A DNA stretch of 55,160 nucleotides from positions 1 through 55,160 of the forward strand of contig JAUNAJ010000017.1 in the NCBI GenBank assembly GCA_030527645.1, given 5' to 3'. Shown in pieces: positions 15,364 to 23,134 of this stretch. A program made the translations under genes and the position numbers. The DNA comes from Lachnospiraceae bacterium (GTDB taxonomy: Bacteria > Bacillota > Clostridia > Lachnospirales > Lachnospiraceae). The notes beneath the pieces are model-generated. The model was not told the DNA's origin and ran no database searches. It saw nothing but the letters and a program-made list of their open reading frames with translations. Every line of letters begins with the position of its first letter. Positions within the stretch are counted from its first letter, which is position 1.

Positions 15364-15374
15364 CAGGGCAGTTT
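15345..15374 (-). terminator. smpB terminator
   Basis: AAACTGCCCTG and CAGGGCAGTTT are perfect 11-bp complements with an 8-base loop, 65 bases after the smpB stop. T-rich sequence follows on both strands, more strongly on the plus strand. Confidence 0.7.
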
Positions 15375-15438
15375 TTCTGTTGCTCTTTCATGCCGGTGCA
15401 CGTATCACCTGCATCCGGTAAGCTGTCACATTTTGCTA

Positions 15439-15906
15439 TCAGAATCTCTGTTTGAATTCTCTCTCCGATTCTCTCGCCATGTCCTTCTTCTTGATATCGG
15501 ATCTCTTATCATAGAGCTTCTTACCCTTTGCAAGTCCGATCTCAACCTTGATCAGCGACTTGCTGAAATATACCTGAAGCGGAACTATGGTGTACCCCTT
15601 CTCTTTGATCTTCTGCTGCAGCTTAAGAATTTCGTTTTTGTGCATCAGCAGCTTTTTTACACGAAGAGGATCTCTGTTGAAGATATTGCCCTTCTCGTAG
15701 GGACTGATATGCATTCCGTAGATAAAGATCTCACCGCCTTCGATTTTGATGAAGGCTTCCTTGATGGAGCATTTACCCATACGGAGAGATTTGACCTCTG
15801 TGCCGTGCAGAGCAATGCCTGCCTCGTATTTTTCTTCAATAAAGTAGTCATGATAAGCCTTCTTATTATTGGCGATCAGACGACTGTTATTCTCTTTCTT
15901 TGCCAT
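15439..15906 (-). CDS. smpB: SsrA-binding protein
   Basis: 155 residues, the normal length. The start at 15906 (MAKKENNSRLIANNKKAYHD) has CGGGAG upstream; an in-frame extension to 15984 is not SmpB-like. Family landmarks are HDYFIEEKYEAGIALHGTEV near 19-38, KSLRMGKCSIKEAF, and the basic C-terminal tail DKRSDIKKKDMARESEREFK that enters the ribosomal decoding site. The protein binds tmRNA and brings it to stalled ribosomes. It follows rnr on the same strand with a 142-base gap and lies just upstream of ssrA, so RNase R, SmpB and tmRNA, which act together in ribosome rescue and decay of the stalled message, are clustered. Confidence 0.95.
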   Translation of the reverse strand: MAKKENNSRLIANNKKAYHDYFIEEKYEAGIALHGTEVKSLRMGKCSIKEAFIKIEGGEIFIYGMHISPYEKGNIFNRDPLRVKKLLMHKNEILKLQQKIKEKGYTIVPLQVYFSKSLIKVEIGLAKGKKLYDKRSDIKKKDMARESEREFKQRF

Positions 15907-16048
15907 ATATACTCCCGAAAATATATACTTCTGAAACACTGACTGTACCGAAGACCTGAAGATCCAGATCCGGTATTGAATCATATAGTCATTTAGAAAT
16001 TTAGAATGGAATCGTATCGCATAAACAGCATCTGAATCCGAGTTCCCA

Positions 16049-18193
16049 CTAATCGACTGTATAGAAATCGATAGTCTTGGCGATCAGATCTGCACCGGCG
16101 ACGCGGACCTTTACAGGATCACCCAGGGTATAGCGTTTACCGGAAATCTCTCCGATCAGGCAGAAATGCTGCTCATCGTAGATATAGTACTCTACATACA
16201 TATTGCTCACATGAACCAGACCTTCAATGGTGTTTGGCAGCTCTACATAGAAGCCCCAGCCCGTGACACCGGAGATCACACCTTCGAAGACCTCACCGAT
16301 ATGCTGCTGCATATATTCAGCCATCTTCAGCTTATCCGTCTCCCGCTCAATTTCCACAGCCCTTCTTTCCAGCATGGAGGTTTTTTCTCCCACACCTTCC
16401 AGTATACTGCTGTACTTTGCTATTTTAGCATCCTTCAGTCTTCCGCGCAAATCATCTTTGATGATCCGGTGAATCTGCAGATCCGGATACCGGCGGATGG
16501 GGGATGTGAAATGACAGTAGTATTTCGCTGCCAGTCCGAAGTGTCCGACACATTCCGGATTGTACTTTGCCTGCTTCATGGATCGAAGCAGCAGACGACT
16601 GATCATGGGTTCTTCTTTGGTTCCGGCGATTTTCTCCTGAATCCTCTGAATTTCCTTTGGAGTGATCTCTTTGCGTCCCTTCTCCACCTTTACTCCCATG
16701 GAGCGGATCACGGAGAGAGTGCTTTCCATTCTGTCCATATCCGGTGTTTCATGAATCCTGTACAGGAAGGGCAGCTTTCTCTTACAGTACTCCTTTGCCA
16801 CTGTTTCATTGGCACTGAGCATAAAGTCTTCGATCAGCCTTGTGGCATCGTTCGCTTCGTGAGGAACAATGTCTACGGGTTTTCCCTTATCATCCAGCAA
16901 AATCTTCGCCTCGGGAAAACTGAAATCAATAGCTCCTCTGTCACTTCTGTTTTCACGAATGATCTTTGAAAGCTTTCCCATCTCCAGAAACATGGGAACC
17001 AGCTCACGATACTGCTCTGCTGTCTCGCAGGAGGGATCCTGCAGAATTGCATTTACGGCAGTATAGGTCATGCGGCGGTCTACATGGATCACGCTTTCGC
17101 AGATTGTATGATCGATGATCTCACCTGTCAGATCAAAGGTCATCAGGCAGGACAGTGCCAGACGATCCTCCCCTTCATTCAGGGAACAGATTCCGTTGGA
17201 GAGCCTTTTAGGCAGCATGGGAACGACACGATCCACCAGGTATACAGAGGTTCCCCGCTTGATCGCCTCCTTATCGAGGGCACTGCCTCCCTGCACATAA
17301 TTGCTGACATCGGCGATGTGTACACCGAGATGGTACCGGTCCCCTACTCTTGTCAGGGATACTGCATCATCCAAATCCTTCGCATCTTCCCCGTCAATGG
17401 TAACCATCTGCACACCCCTCAGATCTGTTCGTCCTGCAAGATCCCCCTCCAGCACATGATCCGGACATCGATCTGCCTGAGCCTGTACCTTCTCCGGGAA
17501 CTCCATGGGAATATCGTAGCTTCTTGCTATGGAAAGCACATCCACCCCCACATCTCCGGCATTTCCGAGGATTTCTACGATTTGTCCCTCCGGGCTTGTG
17601 TGGCTGCTGCCGTAGTTTTTGATCTTTGCCACCACCTTCTGTCCATTCTCGGCACCCATGGTATGTTCTTTTGCTATGAACAGATCCTTGCTGATCTTTC
17701 TGTTGTCTGACAGTACAAACCCATAGGATCCGGTCTTCTGAAAGGTTCCTACCACTGTAGTAATCTCATGCTCCAGAACCTTGACGATCTGACCCTCCTG
17801 TCTTCTTCCAAGACTGTTCTTGAGAAGAACTACTTCTACTTTATCCTTATGGAATGCATGATTTGTATACTCCTCGGGAATAAAAATATCTTCTGTCTTT
17901 TCCTCGCCGTCAGGAGTAACAAAGCCGAATCCCCTTGCATTACTGATGAAGGTTCCTGTGATCAGACGCTTCTCCTTCTTCAGCTTCTTCTTGTCCTTGA
18001 TCTTTGTATTGATGGAATCGGCACTGCGCCTTTCCTTCTTTCCGGATTTCTTTTTTCCGGATGCTTTCTTACCCTCAGCCTTTTTTCCGGAAGTCTTTTT
18101 GTTCCCGGCTTTCTTCTCAGAGCCTTCGGTCTGTTTCTTTACTTTCTTTTTTTCTTCTTTCTTCTTTTTCTCTTCTGCTTTCTTCTTACTCAT
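16049..18193 (-). CDS. rnr: Ribonuclease R
   Basis: 714 residues. The N-terminal 75 residues are extremely lysine-rich with alternating KKAEGKK/GSEKK runs, an unusually long basic extension. Two cold-shock OB domains follow (about 80-220), then the RNB catalytic domain with the metal-binding motif DGEDAKDLDDAVS near 268-280 and the RNB stretch ending around 590. A C-terminal S1 domain (about 625-710, GEVFEGVISGVTGWGFYVEL) completes the fold. It is a processive 3'-5' exonuclease for structured RNA, including messages released by tmRNA. It lies downstream of secG, separated by the terminator at 18249-18273. Confidence 0.95.
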   Translation of the reverse strand: MSKKKAEEKKKKEEKKKVKKQTEGSEKKAGNKKTSGKKAEGKKASGKKKSGKKERRSADSINTKIKDKKKLKKEKRLITGTFISNARGFGFVTPDGEEKTEDIFIPEEYTNHAFHKDKVEVVLLKNSLGRRQEGQIVKVLEHEITTVVGTFQKTGSYGFVLSDNRKISKDLFIAKEHTMGAENGQKVVAKIKNYGSSHTSPEGQIVEILGNAGDVGVDVLSIARSYDIPMEFPEKVQAQADRCPDHVLEGDLAGRTDLRGVQMVTIDGEDAKDLDDAVSLTRVGDRYHLGVHIADVSNYVQGGSALDKEAIKRGTSVYLVDRVVPMLPKRLSNGICSLNEGEDRLALSCLMTFDLTGEIIDHTICESVIHVDRRMTYTAVNAILQDPSCETAEQYRELVPMFLEMGKLSKIIRENRSDRGAIDFSFPEAKILLDDKGKPVDIVPHEANDATRLIEDFMLSANETVAKEYCKRKLPFLYRIHETPDMDRMESTLSVIRSMGVKVEKGRKEITPKEIQRIQEKIAGTKEEPMISRLLLRSMKQAKYNPECVGHFGLAAKYYCHFTSPIRRYPDLQIHRIIKDDLRGRLKDAKIAKYSSILEGVGEKTSMLERRAVEIERETDKLKMAEYMQQHIGEVFEGVISGVTGWGFYVELPNTIEGLVHVSNMYVEYYIYDEQHFCLIGEISGKRYTLGDPVKVRVAGADLIAKTIDFYTVD

Positions 18194-18248
18194 ACCTCTC
18201 CTATACGTTCTGCAGGATTATATCGAAAAAACTGTTACTTATAAAACA

Positions 18249-18273
18249 AGCCGCTGCAAAAATTGCAGCGGCT
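18249..18273 (-). terminator. secG terminator
   Basis: AGCCGCTGCAA and TTGCAGCGGCT form a perfect 11-bp stem with a 3-base loop. The minus-strand tail is TGTTTTAT. It lies 13 bases after secG and 56 bases before rnr. Confidence 0.8.
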
Positions 18274-18285
18274 CAATGCTTTTCA

Positions 18286-18534
18286 TCAGAATGACATATT
18301 CAGTACTATTGCAAGAACAATGAAGAGAATCGCACAGATTCGTGTTACGGTCTTCATCTTTCCTTCTGCGGAGCGGGCTTTGTTCTTTCCCCAGTAGGTA
18401 TCGGATACTGCATTACCTGCCAGAGCACCCAGTCCGTTCTGTTTTCCTTCCTGCATTAATACGATCACAACTAACGCGATACAATCTATTGCAAATAAAA
18501 CTGTTATTACTGTTCTTAAAATCGCCATGTTCAC
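18286..18534 (-). CDS. secG: Preprotein translocase subunit SecG
   Basis: 82 residues with two hydrophobic helices (about 4-25 and 60-80) around a loop containing LMQEGKQNGLGALAGNAVSDTYWGKNKARS. The QEGK and G(A)L/G-rich loop are the SecG signature. The subunit sits with SecY and SecE in the membrane and helps protein export. It precedes rnr, an order common in Firmicutes. GGGAGGTG precedes the ATG. Confidence 0.92.
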   Translation of the reverse strand: MNMAILRTVITVLFAIDCIALVVIVLMQEGKQNGLGALAGNAVSDTYWGKNKARSAEGKMKTVTRICAILFIVLAIVLNMSF

Positions 18535-18558
18535 ACCTCCCTAGGCTTACCGTGTAAT

Positions 18559-18587
18559 ATAATAACACGGTCAAAAGCAAAAAGCAA
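18559..18587 (-). promoter_or_regulatory. secG promoter with overlapping palindrome
   Basis: On the minus strand TTGCTT, 17 bases, TATTAT. The -10 box lies inside the inverted repeat CCGTGT-N9-ACACGG (18550-18570), so a repressor bound there would block polymerase. The start of secG is about 25 bases downstream. Confidence 0.5.
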
Positions 18588-18644
18588 CAGCAAGTTTTTA
18601 ACAAATATATATGTCTCCTGCTGCCCCGTGAACAGGAACATAAA

Positions 18645-19085
18645 CTATAGATTTTCCAGTATAACAGTAAACGGACCGTCGTTGACCAGAGAAACCTTCA
18701 TATCAGCACCGAAGCTTCCCTTCTCGACCCGGATACCTGTTTCTTTTGCTTTTTCACACATGTAATCATAGAGACGCTCTGCTTCGTCAGGAGCTCCTGC
18801 TTCAGTGAAGCTCGGCCTGTTGCCCTTCTTGCAGCTTGCATACAGGGTGAACTGGGAAATCAGCAGCAGCTCCCCTCCTACATCCTGAATGGACAGATTT
18901 GTTTTTCCGTTCTCATCCTCGAAGATACGCAGATTGATCAGTTTTTTCAGATACTTATCCACAATCTCCTCGTTATCGCCCTGACCGATCCCCACAAGAA
19001 CCATATAGCCCCTGCCGATTTCCCCAATCACGGCTCCATCCACTGTAACATTTGCTTCTGTCACTCTCTGTATTACTAATTTCAT
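18645..19085 (-). CDS. dtd: D-aminoacyl-tRNA deacylase
   Basis: 146 residues, full length. The two signature motifs of the active site are present: [17 protein letters not shown] (near 77-93) holding the SQFTL nucleophile region, and the C-terminal [10 protein letters not shown] (near 135-144) with the Gly-Pro motif variant that excludes L-amino acids. The enzyme hydrolyses D-amino acids and glycine mischarged onto tRNA. It stands downstream of gpmI on the same strand, beyond a terminator. The start MKLVIQRV is the usual N-terminus. Confidence 0.95.
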   Translation of the reverse strand: MKLVIQRVTEANVTVDGAVIGEIGRGYMVLVGIGQGDNEEIVDKYLKKLINLRIFEDENGKTNLSIQDVGGELLLISQFTLYASCKKGNRPSFTEAGAPDEAERLYDYMCEKAKETGIRVEKGSFGADMKVSLVNDGPFTVILENL

Positions 19086-19394
19086 TCTGCTAATCCTTTC
19101 TTGTAGTTACCGAACGCATGTTCTTCCTGATTCAATTCGAGCAGACTGCTTATACTGACACTCTCCTGCATCTCTGCAAAACAGGCTGAAAATCCCCACA
19201 AACTGTTCTGCCTTAGCACAGGCATATTTTCTCAATCAGAAAAACAAAGTGAAGACCTGAGGATCTTCACTTTGCAGTATTGTATCAGATTCTGATCATT
19301 GCCTTCCAAACAGAATGCACCCGAATCCAAAGTATATAGTTCCATGATTGCAGCTTTTCAGGTTACAGTTCAAATAACCTTATCAGAGCCTGCA
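19086..19394. other. Intergenic gap between dtd and gpmI
   Basis: 309 bases. Apart from the gpmI terminator at 19245-19274 there is no recognisable gene or repeat. The 159 bases nearest dtd presumably carry its promoter, but no convincing -35/-10 pair was found. Confidence 0.6.
19245..19274 (-). terminator. gpmI terminator
   Basis: CAAAGTGAAGA and TCTTCACTTTG form a perfect 11-bp stem with an 8-base loop. On the minus strand it is followed by TTTTTCTG. Confidence 0.85.
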
Positions 19395-20936
19395 TTATTT
19401 TTTGATCAGAAGTGATTTTCCTGTCATCTCTGCCGGCTGCTCCATTCCCATCAGCTCGATGAGGGTAGGAACAATATCTGCCAGCTTTCCGCCCTCTGCA
19501 AGACCATAGGACGGATCTGCATTTACAAGAATGAAGGGAACCGGATTGGTGGTATGTGCGGTGAATGGTGCTCCCACCTCTTCGTCCCACAGATACTCGG
19601 CATTGCCGTGATCTGCACAGATGAACAGTACACCGTCTGTTTCCTTGACTGCCTCTACGGCACGGCCGACACACTCATCCACTGCCTCAACTGCCTTGAT
19701 GGCTGCTTCTTCTACACCTGTATGTCCAACCATATCAGGATTTGCAAAGTTCGTAATGATCACATCGTATTTTCCGGAACGGATCGCCTCGGTCAGACGA
19801 TCACACACCTCGTAGGCACTCATCTCCGGCTGCAGATCGTAGGTAGCAACCTTTGGAGATTTTACAAGGATACGGTCCTCACCCTTATTGGGCTCCTCGA
19901 TGCCTCCATTGAAGAAGAAGGTTACATGGGCATATTTCTCTGTCTCTGCAATACGAGCCTGTGTCATATTGTGAGCTGCCAGGTACTCACCAAAGGTGTT
20001 GGTAACTTCCTGTTTCTTGAATGCAACTGTTTTGTTCGGAATGGTCTCATCATACTCAGTGAAGCATACATAGGTGAGATCCAGTTTTTTCTCTCGTTCA
20101 AATCCGGTGAATTCCGGGTCACAGAATGCACGGGTGATCTCTCTTGCACGGTCGGGACGGAAGTTGAAGAAGATGACTGAATCGCCATCCTGTACGGTTG
20201 CCACCGGTGCACCGTTTTTCATCATGACGGTGGGAAGCATGAACTCGTCTGTTTTATCATCAGCATAGGATGCTTTGATGGCATCGGATCCAAGTCCCTC
20301 TGCCTGAACACCTTCGCCCTTTGTGAGTGCTTTGTAGGCAAGCTCCACACGATCCCAGCGATTGTCTCGATCCATTGCATAGTAACGGCCGGAGATCACA
20401 CCGATCTCACCTACACCGATCTCTTTCATCTTCGCTTCCAGCTCTGCACAGTAGTCAGCACCGGATGCGGGAGGTGTATCACGTCCGTCCAGGAAGCAGT
20501 GTACATACACCTTCTCCAGTCCCTGATCCTTTGCCAGCTTCAGAAGACCGTACAGGTGCGTATTGTGGCTGTGCACGCCGCCGTCGGAAAGAAGTCCCCA
20601 CATATGAAGGGCAGATCCTTTCTCCTTGCAGTTCTTTACTGCACGAAGAAGCTCTTCATTCTCAAAAAAGTCGCCATCATTGATGGATTTGGTGATACGG
20701 GTCAGCTCCTGATATACGATACGGCCGGCACCCATGTTCAGATGTCCAACCTCTGAGTTTCCCATCTGTCCGTCCGGCAGACCTACGAACATGCCGCTTG
20801 CCTGACCTTCAACGAAGGGACACTGGCTCATGAGCTGGTCCATGATCGGGGTCTTTGCCTGGCATACTGCGTTGTGATCGCAGCTCTTATTCAGTCCATA
20901 TCCATCCAGAATCATTAATACTACGGGTTTTTTCAT
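19395..20936 (-). CDS. gpmI: 2,3-bisphosphoglycerate-independent phosphoglycerate mutase
   Basis: 513 residues from the ATG at 20936, chosen because AAGGAG ends six bases before it, whereas an ATG two codons upstream overlaps that site. The alkaline-phosphatase-fold metal site is visible: VVLMILDGYG with the first Asp, then MGNSEVGHLNMGAG with the phosphoserine nucleophile near residue 62, HCFLDGRDTPP, and FICADHGNAE near 440 with the Asp-His ligands. The Mn-dependent enzyme interconverts 3- and 2-phosphoglycerate in glycolysis. It is encoded alone between a terminator and a structured intergenic region. Confidence 0.95.
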   Translation of the reverse strand: MKKPVVLMILDGYGLNKSCDHNAVCQAKTPIMDQLMSQCPFVEGQASGMFVGLPDGQMGNSEVGHLNMGAGRIVYQELTRITKSINDGDFFENEELLRAVKNCKEKGSALHMWGLLSDGGVHSHNTHLYGLLKLAKDQGLEKVYVHCFLDGRDTPPASGADYCAELEAKMKEIGVGEIGVISGRYYAMDRDNRWDRVELAYKALTKGEGVQAEGLGSDAIKASYADDKTDEFMLPTVMMKNGAPVATVQDGDSVIFFNFRPDRAREITRAFCDPEFTGFEREKKLDLTYVCFTEYDETIPNKTVAFKKQEVTNTFGEYLAAHNMTQARIAETEKYAHVTFFFNGGIEEPNKGEDRILVKSPKVATYDLQPEMSAYEVCDRLTEAIRSGKYDVIITNFANPDMVGHTGVEEAAIKAVEAVDECVGRAVEAVKETDGVLFICADHGNAEYLWDEEVGAPFTAHTTNPVPFILVNADPSYGLAEGGKLADIVPTLIELMGMEQPAEMTGKSLLIKK

Positions 20937-21207
20937 GTACATCTCCTTAATACTTAAAAACTAACGTAACTAACAAATTGACTGGCGAAGCTCGACTTAT
21001 TTTTTTATGAACAAATGCCCTTTCAGTTAGTACAACAGCCTGTAACAGCAGGTGCTTCGCCGACTTGCCGAAGCCTTGTTACTTCACGGTAACGAAGCAC
21101 GGCACTGGTATTCTCTTCAGATCCTGCTGTATCCGGGATAAAGGACACTGTAATTTACGCAACGATTATACCAGATGTTTACAGGAAAAGGAAGAAGAAA
21201 TTGACTA
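20937..21207. other. Structured intergenic region upstream of gpmI
   Basis: Several nested complements are present: GCTTCG/CGAAGC (about 21054-21075), GTTAC/GTAAC (21078-21094), and GTGCTTCG with CGAAGCAC (about 21052 and 21093). GCGAAGCTCGACTT occurs near 20984. The segment between the MglB-like gene and gpmI must hold the gpmI promoter and the end of the sugar-binding operon. No clean terminator was found. Confidence 0.4.
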
Positions 21208-22215
21208 TCACTCTTCTGTTATCTTGAAGTATGGAATGTAAATGGAATGATACTGATCAAAGGATATTTCATCCATTCCTTCCCCTGTCACAGCTGCAAC
21301 TGCCAGTCGTGCGATTGCTGCAGCCTGCCCTTCCTTGTCATTGTACACGGTTCCGTCGATTTTTCCCTCCTGCAGTGCAGCAAGACCTGCATCGGTTCCG
21401 TCTACTCCGAAGATCAGCGGCCAGGTGTTTTCTGTATAATTCAGTTTTTCGTAGGCATCCACCGCACCAAGTGCCATGTCGTCATTGTTTGCGAGAATCA
21501 GCTCGATCTTGCCTGTGAACTGTGCTTCCAGCTGCTCCACTCTGTTCTGGGCCTGTGCCCGATTCCAGTTTGCCATCTGATAGCTGAGCTTTTCCAGTAC
21601 AATTCCTTCGTTTTCAATCGTTTCCACCGAACTTTCGGTACGTACAATGGCATCCTGATGTCCGGCCTCGCCTTCCAGAACCACGTATTGGATCACTCCG
21701 TCATGATTCCGGTCCGCATCCTTATTCAGAATGGTTTCCGCTGCCAGCTCTCCCTGCATCTGACCGGACTGCCGGGCATCGGCGCCTACATAGTAGGTCT
21801 TCTCCCACAGCTCCATATCCTCTGCCACCGGTTCCCGGTTGAAAAAGATAATAGGAAGTTCTTCCTGACTGGCCATATCGATGATGTCAGACGGCAGAGA
21901 CCGATCCACCAGATTGATGCAAAGCACATTGCAGCCTGCCTCGATCAGCTCCGATACCTGCTCATTCTGTGTATCCTGAGATCCCTCTGAGGTTCTCAGC
22001 ATCATTGTAATATTCCGGCTTTCGGTTTTATATTCAGCAAGATCCTCTCTTAAGGCCTCTGTCAGGGCACCGAGAAAGGTATCACTCTGGTCATAGTACA
22101 CCACCCCGACCCGGATATTGTCTGCAGCCGGCTCACTGCTGTCCCCGCAGCCGGCTGCTGTCAGAGCGGCGATGCCGAGAGCAGCCGGCACTCCGATCGT
22201 CCTGATACTTTTCAT
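21208..22215 (-). CDS. Galactose-type sugar-binding lipoprotein, canonical MglB order
   Basis: 335 residues. Lipobox LTAAGC gives lipidated Cys23. The mature domain follows the normal order of the glucose/galactose-binding protein. It has VGVVYYDQSDTFLGAL near 36-51, INLVD near 100, IIFFNREP near 122, YYVGADARQSG near 138, a calcium loop DRNHDGVIQ near 160, GEAGHQDAIVRTE, a Trp near 203, LANNDDMALGA near 231, FGVDG near 258 and GTVYNDKEGQ near 275. It lies last in an operon behind a sensor kinase rather than next to the transporter genes. It may therefore serve signalling, delivering sugar to the sensor, as well as transport (inference). It serves as the internal reference for the permuted paralogue at 30073. 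Confidence 0.85.
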   Translation of the reverse strand: MKSIRTIGVPAALGIAALTAAGCGDSSEPAADNIRVGVVYYDQSDTFLGALTEALREDLAEYKTESRNITMMLRTSEGSQDTQNEQVSELIEAGCNVLCINLVDRSLPSDIIDMASQEELPIIFFNREPVAEDMELWEKTYYVGADARQSGQMQGELAAETILNKDADRNHDGVIQYVVLEGEAGHQDAIVRTESSVETIENEGIVLEKLSYQMANWNRAQAQNRVEQLEAQFTGKIELILANNDDMALGAVDAYEKLNYTENTWPLIFGVDGTDAGLAALQEGKIDGTVYNDKEGQAAAIARLAVAAVTGEGMDEISFDQYHSIYIPYFKITEE

Positions 22216-22252
22216 ATATACTATCCTTTCGCTTTCCGCAGGCTGACAGCCG

Positions 22253-23116
22253 TCACTGGCTCAGTGTCAGGAGAATTCCTTCGTTTTCCTCTGTAAACAG
22301 TGTATCCTTATTTACCACATAATAGGCGGGCATATCTGCTGTTCCGATCGAATCAGCGGAACCTGACAGGGACAGCAGAGCCTTATACCCGGTCTGAAAG
22401 CTGTCCGGTATCACAAGAGATTCTGCCCTTCCTGAATCCAGATAATAAATCGATTCCATGGATTCTCCGATCCCGTAGAGAATTGCCCCATGCAGGTCCT
22501 GCGCTGCTGTCAGTCTTCCGGCTTCTCTGGTGCTTTCATCATCCAGTGCCGCCACCAGATCCACCGCAGGCTGTTCCTCAGCCGGAATCCTTTCCCGATC
22601 CTCACCTTCTGCACAGGACCACAGGATGTCCGCTCCGCTGTCCTGAACTGCATCAAGGAATCCCTGATTTCTAAGCATGGTTACCTCTGAATCCGGATCC
22701 TCTGCCAGAATTCCAAGAGTTTTCCCCTGAATTCCTCCGCTGTAATCCTCCAAAACAGCCCTGCCCAGGGCATAGCCAATGGCTGTCTGATCCGGTCCTT
22801 CGAGGATCAGCTGCTCCTCCGTCAATACAGCATCCGCCCCTCCGGCAATCTCTTCACTGATCAGAGCATCCAATGTATCATCTGTCCAGTCCGTGTCGAT
22901 ACTGACAAAAAAAACCTCTGCGTTCTGATCCTGTGCAGCCATTCGGATTCCGTACTTCATTCCGGACCATTTCACATTTTCCGAATCCTCTAAAATTACG
23001 GATACCTTTTCTGCTTTATTCCTCTGATCAACAGAACGGAGCAGCAGAAAGGCTGCCGCCACCAGCAGGCCGAGCAGAAGTTCCACAAGGAGAAATATGG
23101 TTTTTTCACGTTTCAT
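22253..23116 (-). CDS. Membrane-anchored periplasmic-binding-like protein
   Basis: 287 residues. One N-terminal membrane helix (about 7-27) anchors an extracellular domain with the alternating strand-helix pattern of type I periplasmic binding proteins: KVSVILEDSENVKWSGMKYG near 38-57, ADAVLTEEQ, LGILAEDPDSEVTMLRNQGF, VDLVAALDDESTREAGR. There is no lipobox. It lies 18 bases after the sensor-kinase gene and 37 bases before the MglB-like gene. Clostridia use anchored sugar-binding proteins as the sensing partner of LytS/YesM kinases (for example XylFII-LytS in Clostridium beijerinckii). The same arrangement is proposed here. The ligand-binding residues of MglB are not conserved in it. Confidence 0.7.
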   Translation of the reverse strand: MKREKTIFLLVELLLGLLVAAAFLLLRSVDQRNKAEKVSVILEDSENVKWSGMKYGIRMAAQDQNAEVFFVSIDTDWTDDTLDALISEEIAGGADAVLTEEQLILEGPDQTAIGYALGRAVLEDYSGGIQGKTLGILAEDPDSEVTMLRNQGFLDAVQDSGADILWSCAEGEDRERIPAEEQPAVDLVAALDDESTREAGRLTAAQDLHGAILYGIGESMESIYYLDSGRAESLVIPDSFQTGYKALLSLSGSADSIGTADMPAYYVVNKDTLFTEENEGILLTLSQ

Positions 23117-23134
23117 AACCCGCTCACCCTCCTG

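Noticed and set aside
17084-17710. 208-codon plus-strand frame
   Set aside because: Antisense to rnr in a region with intact RNB motifs.
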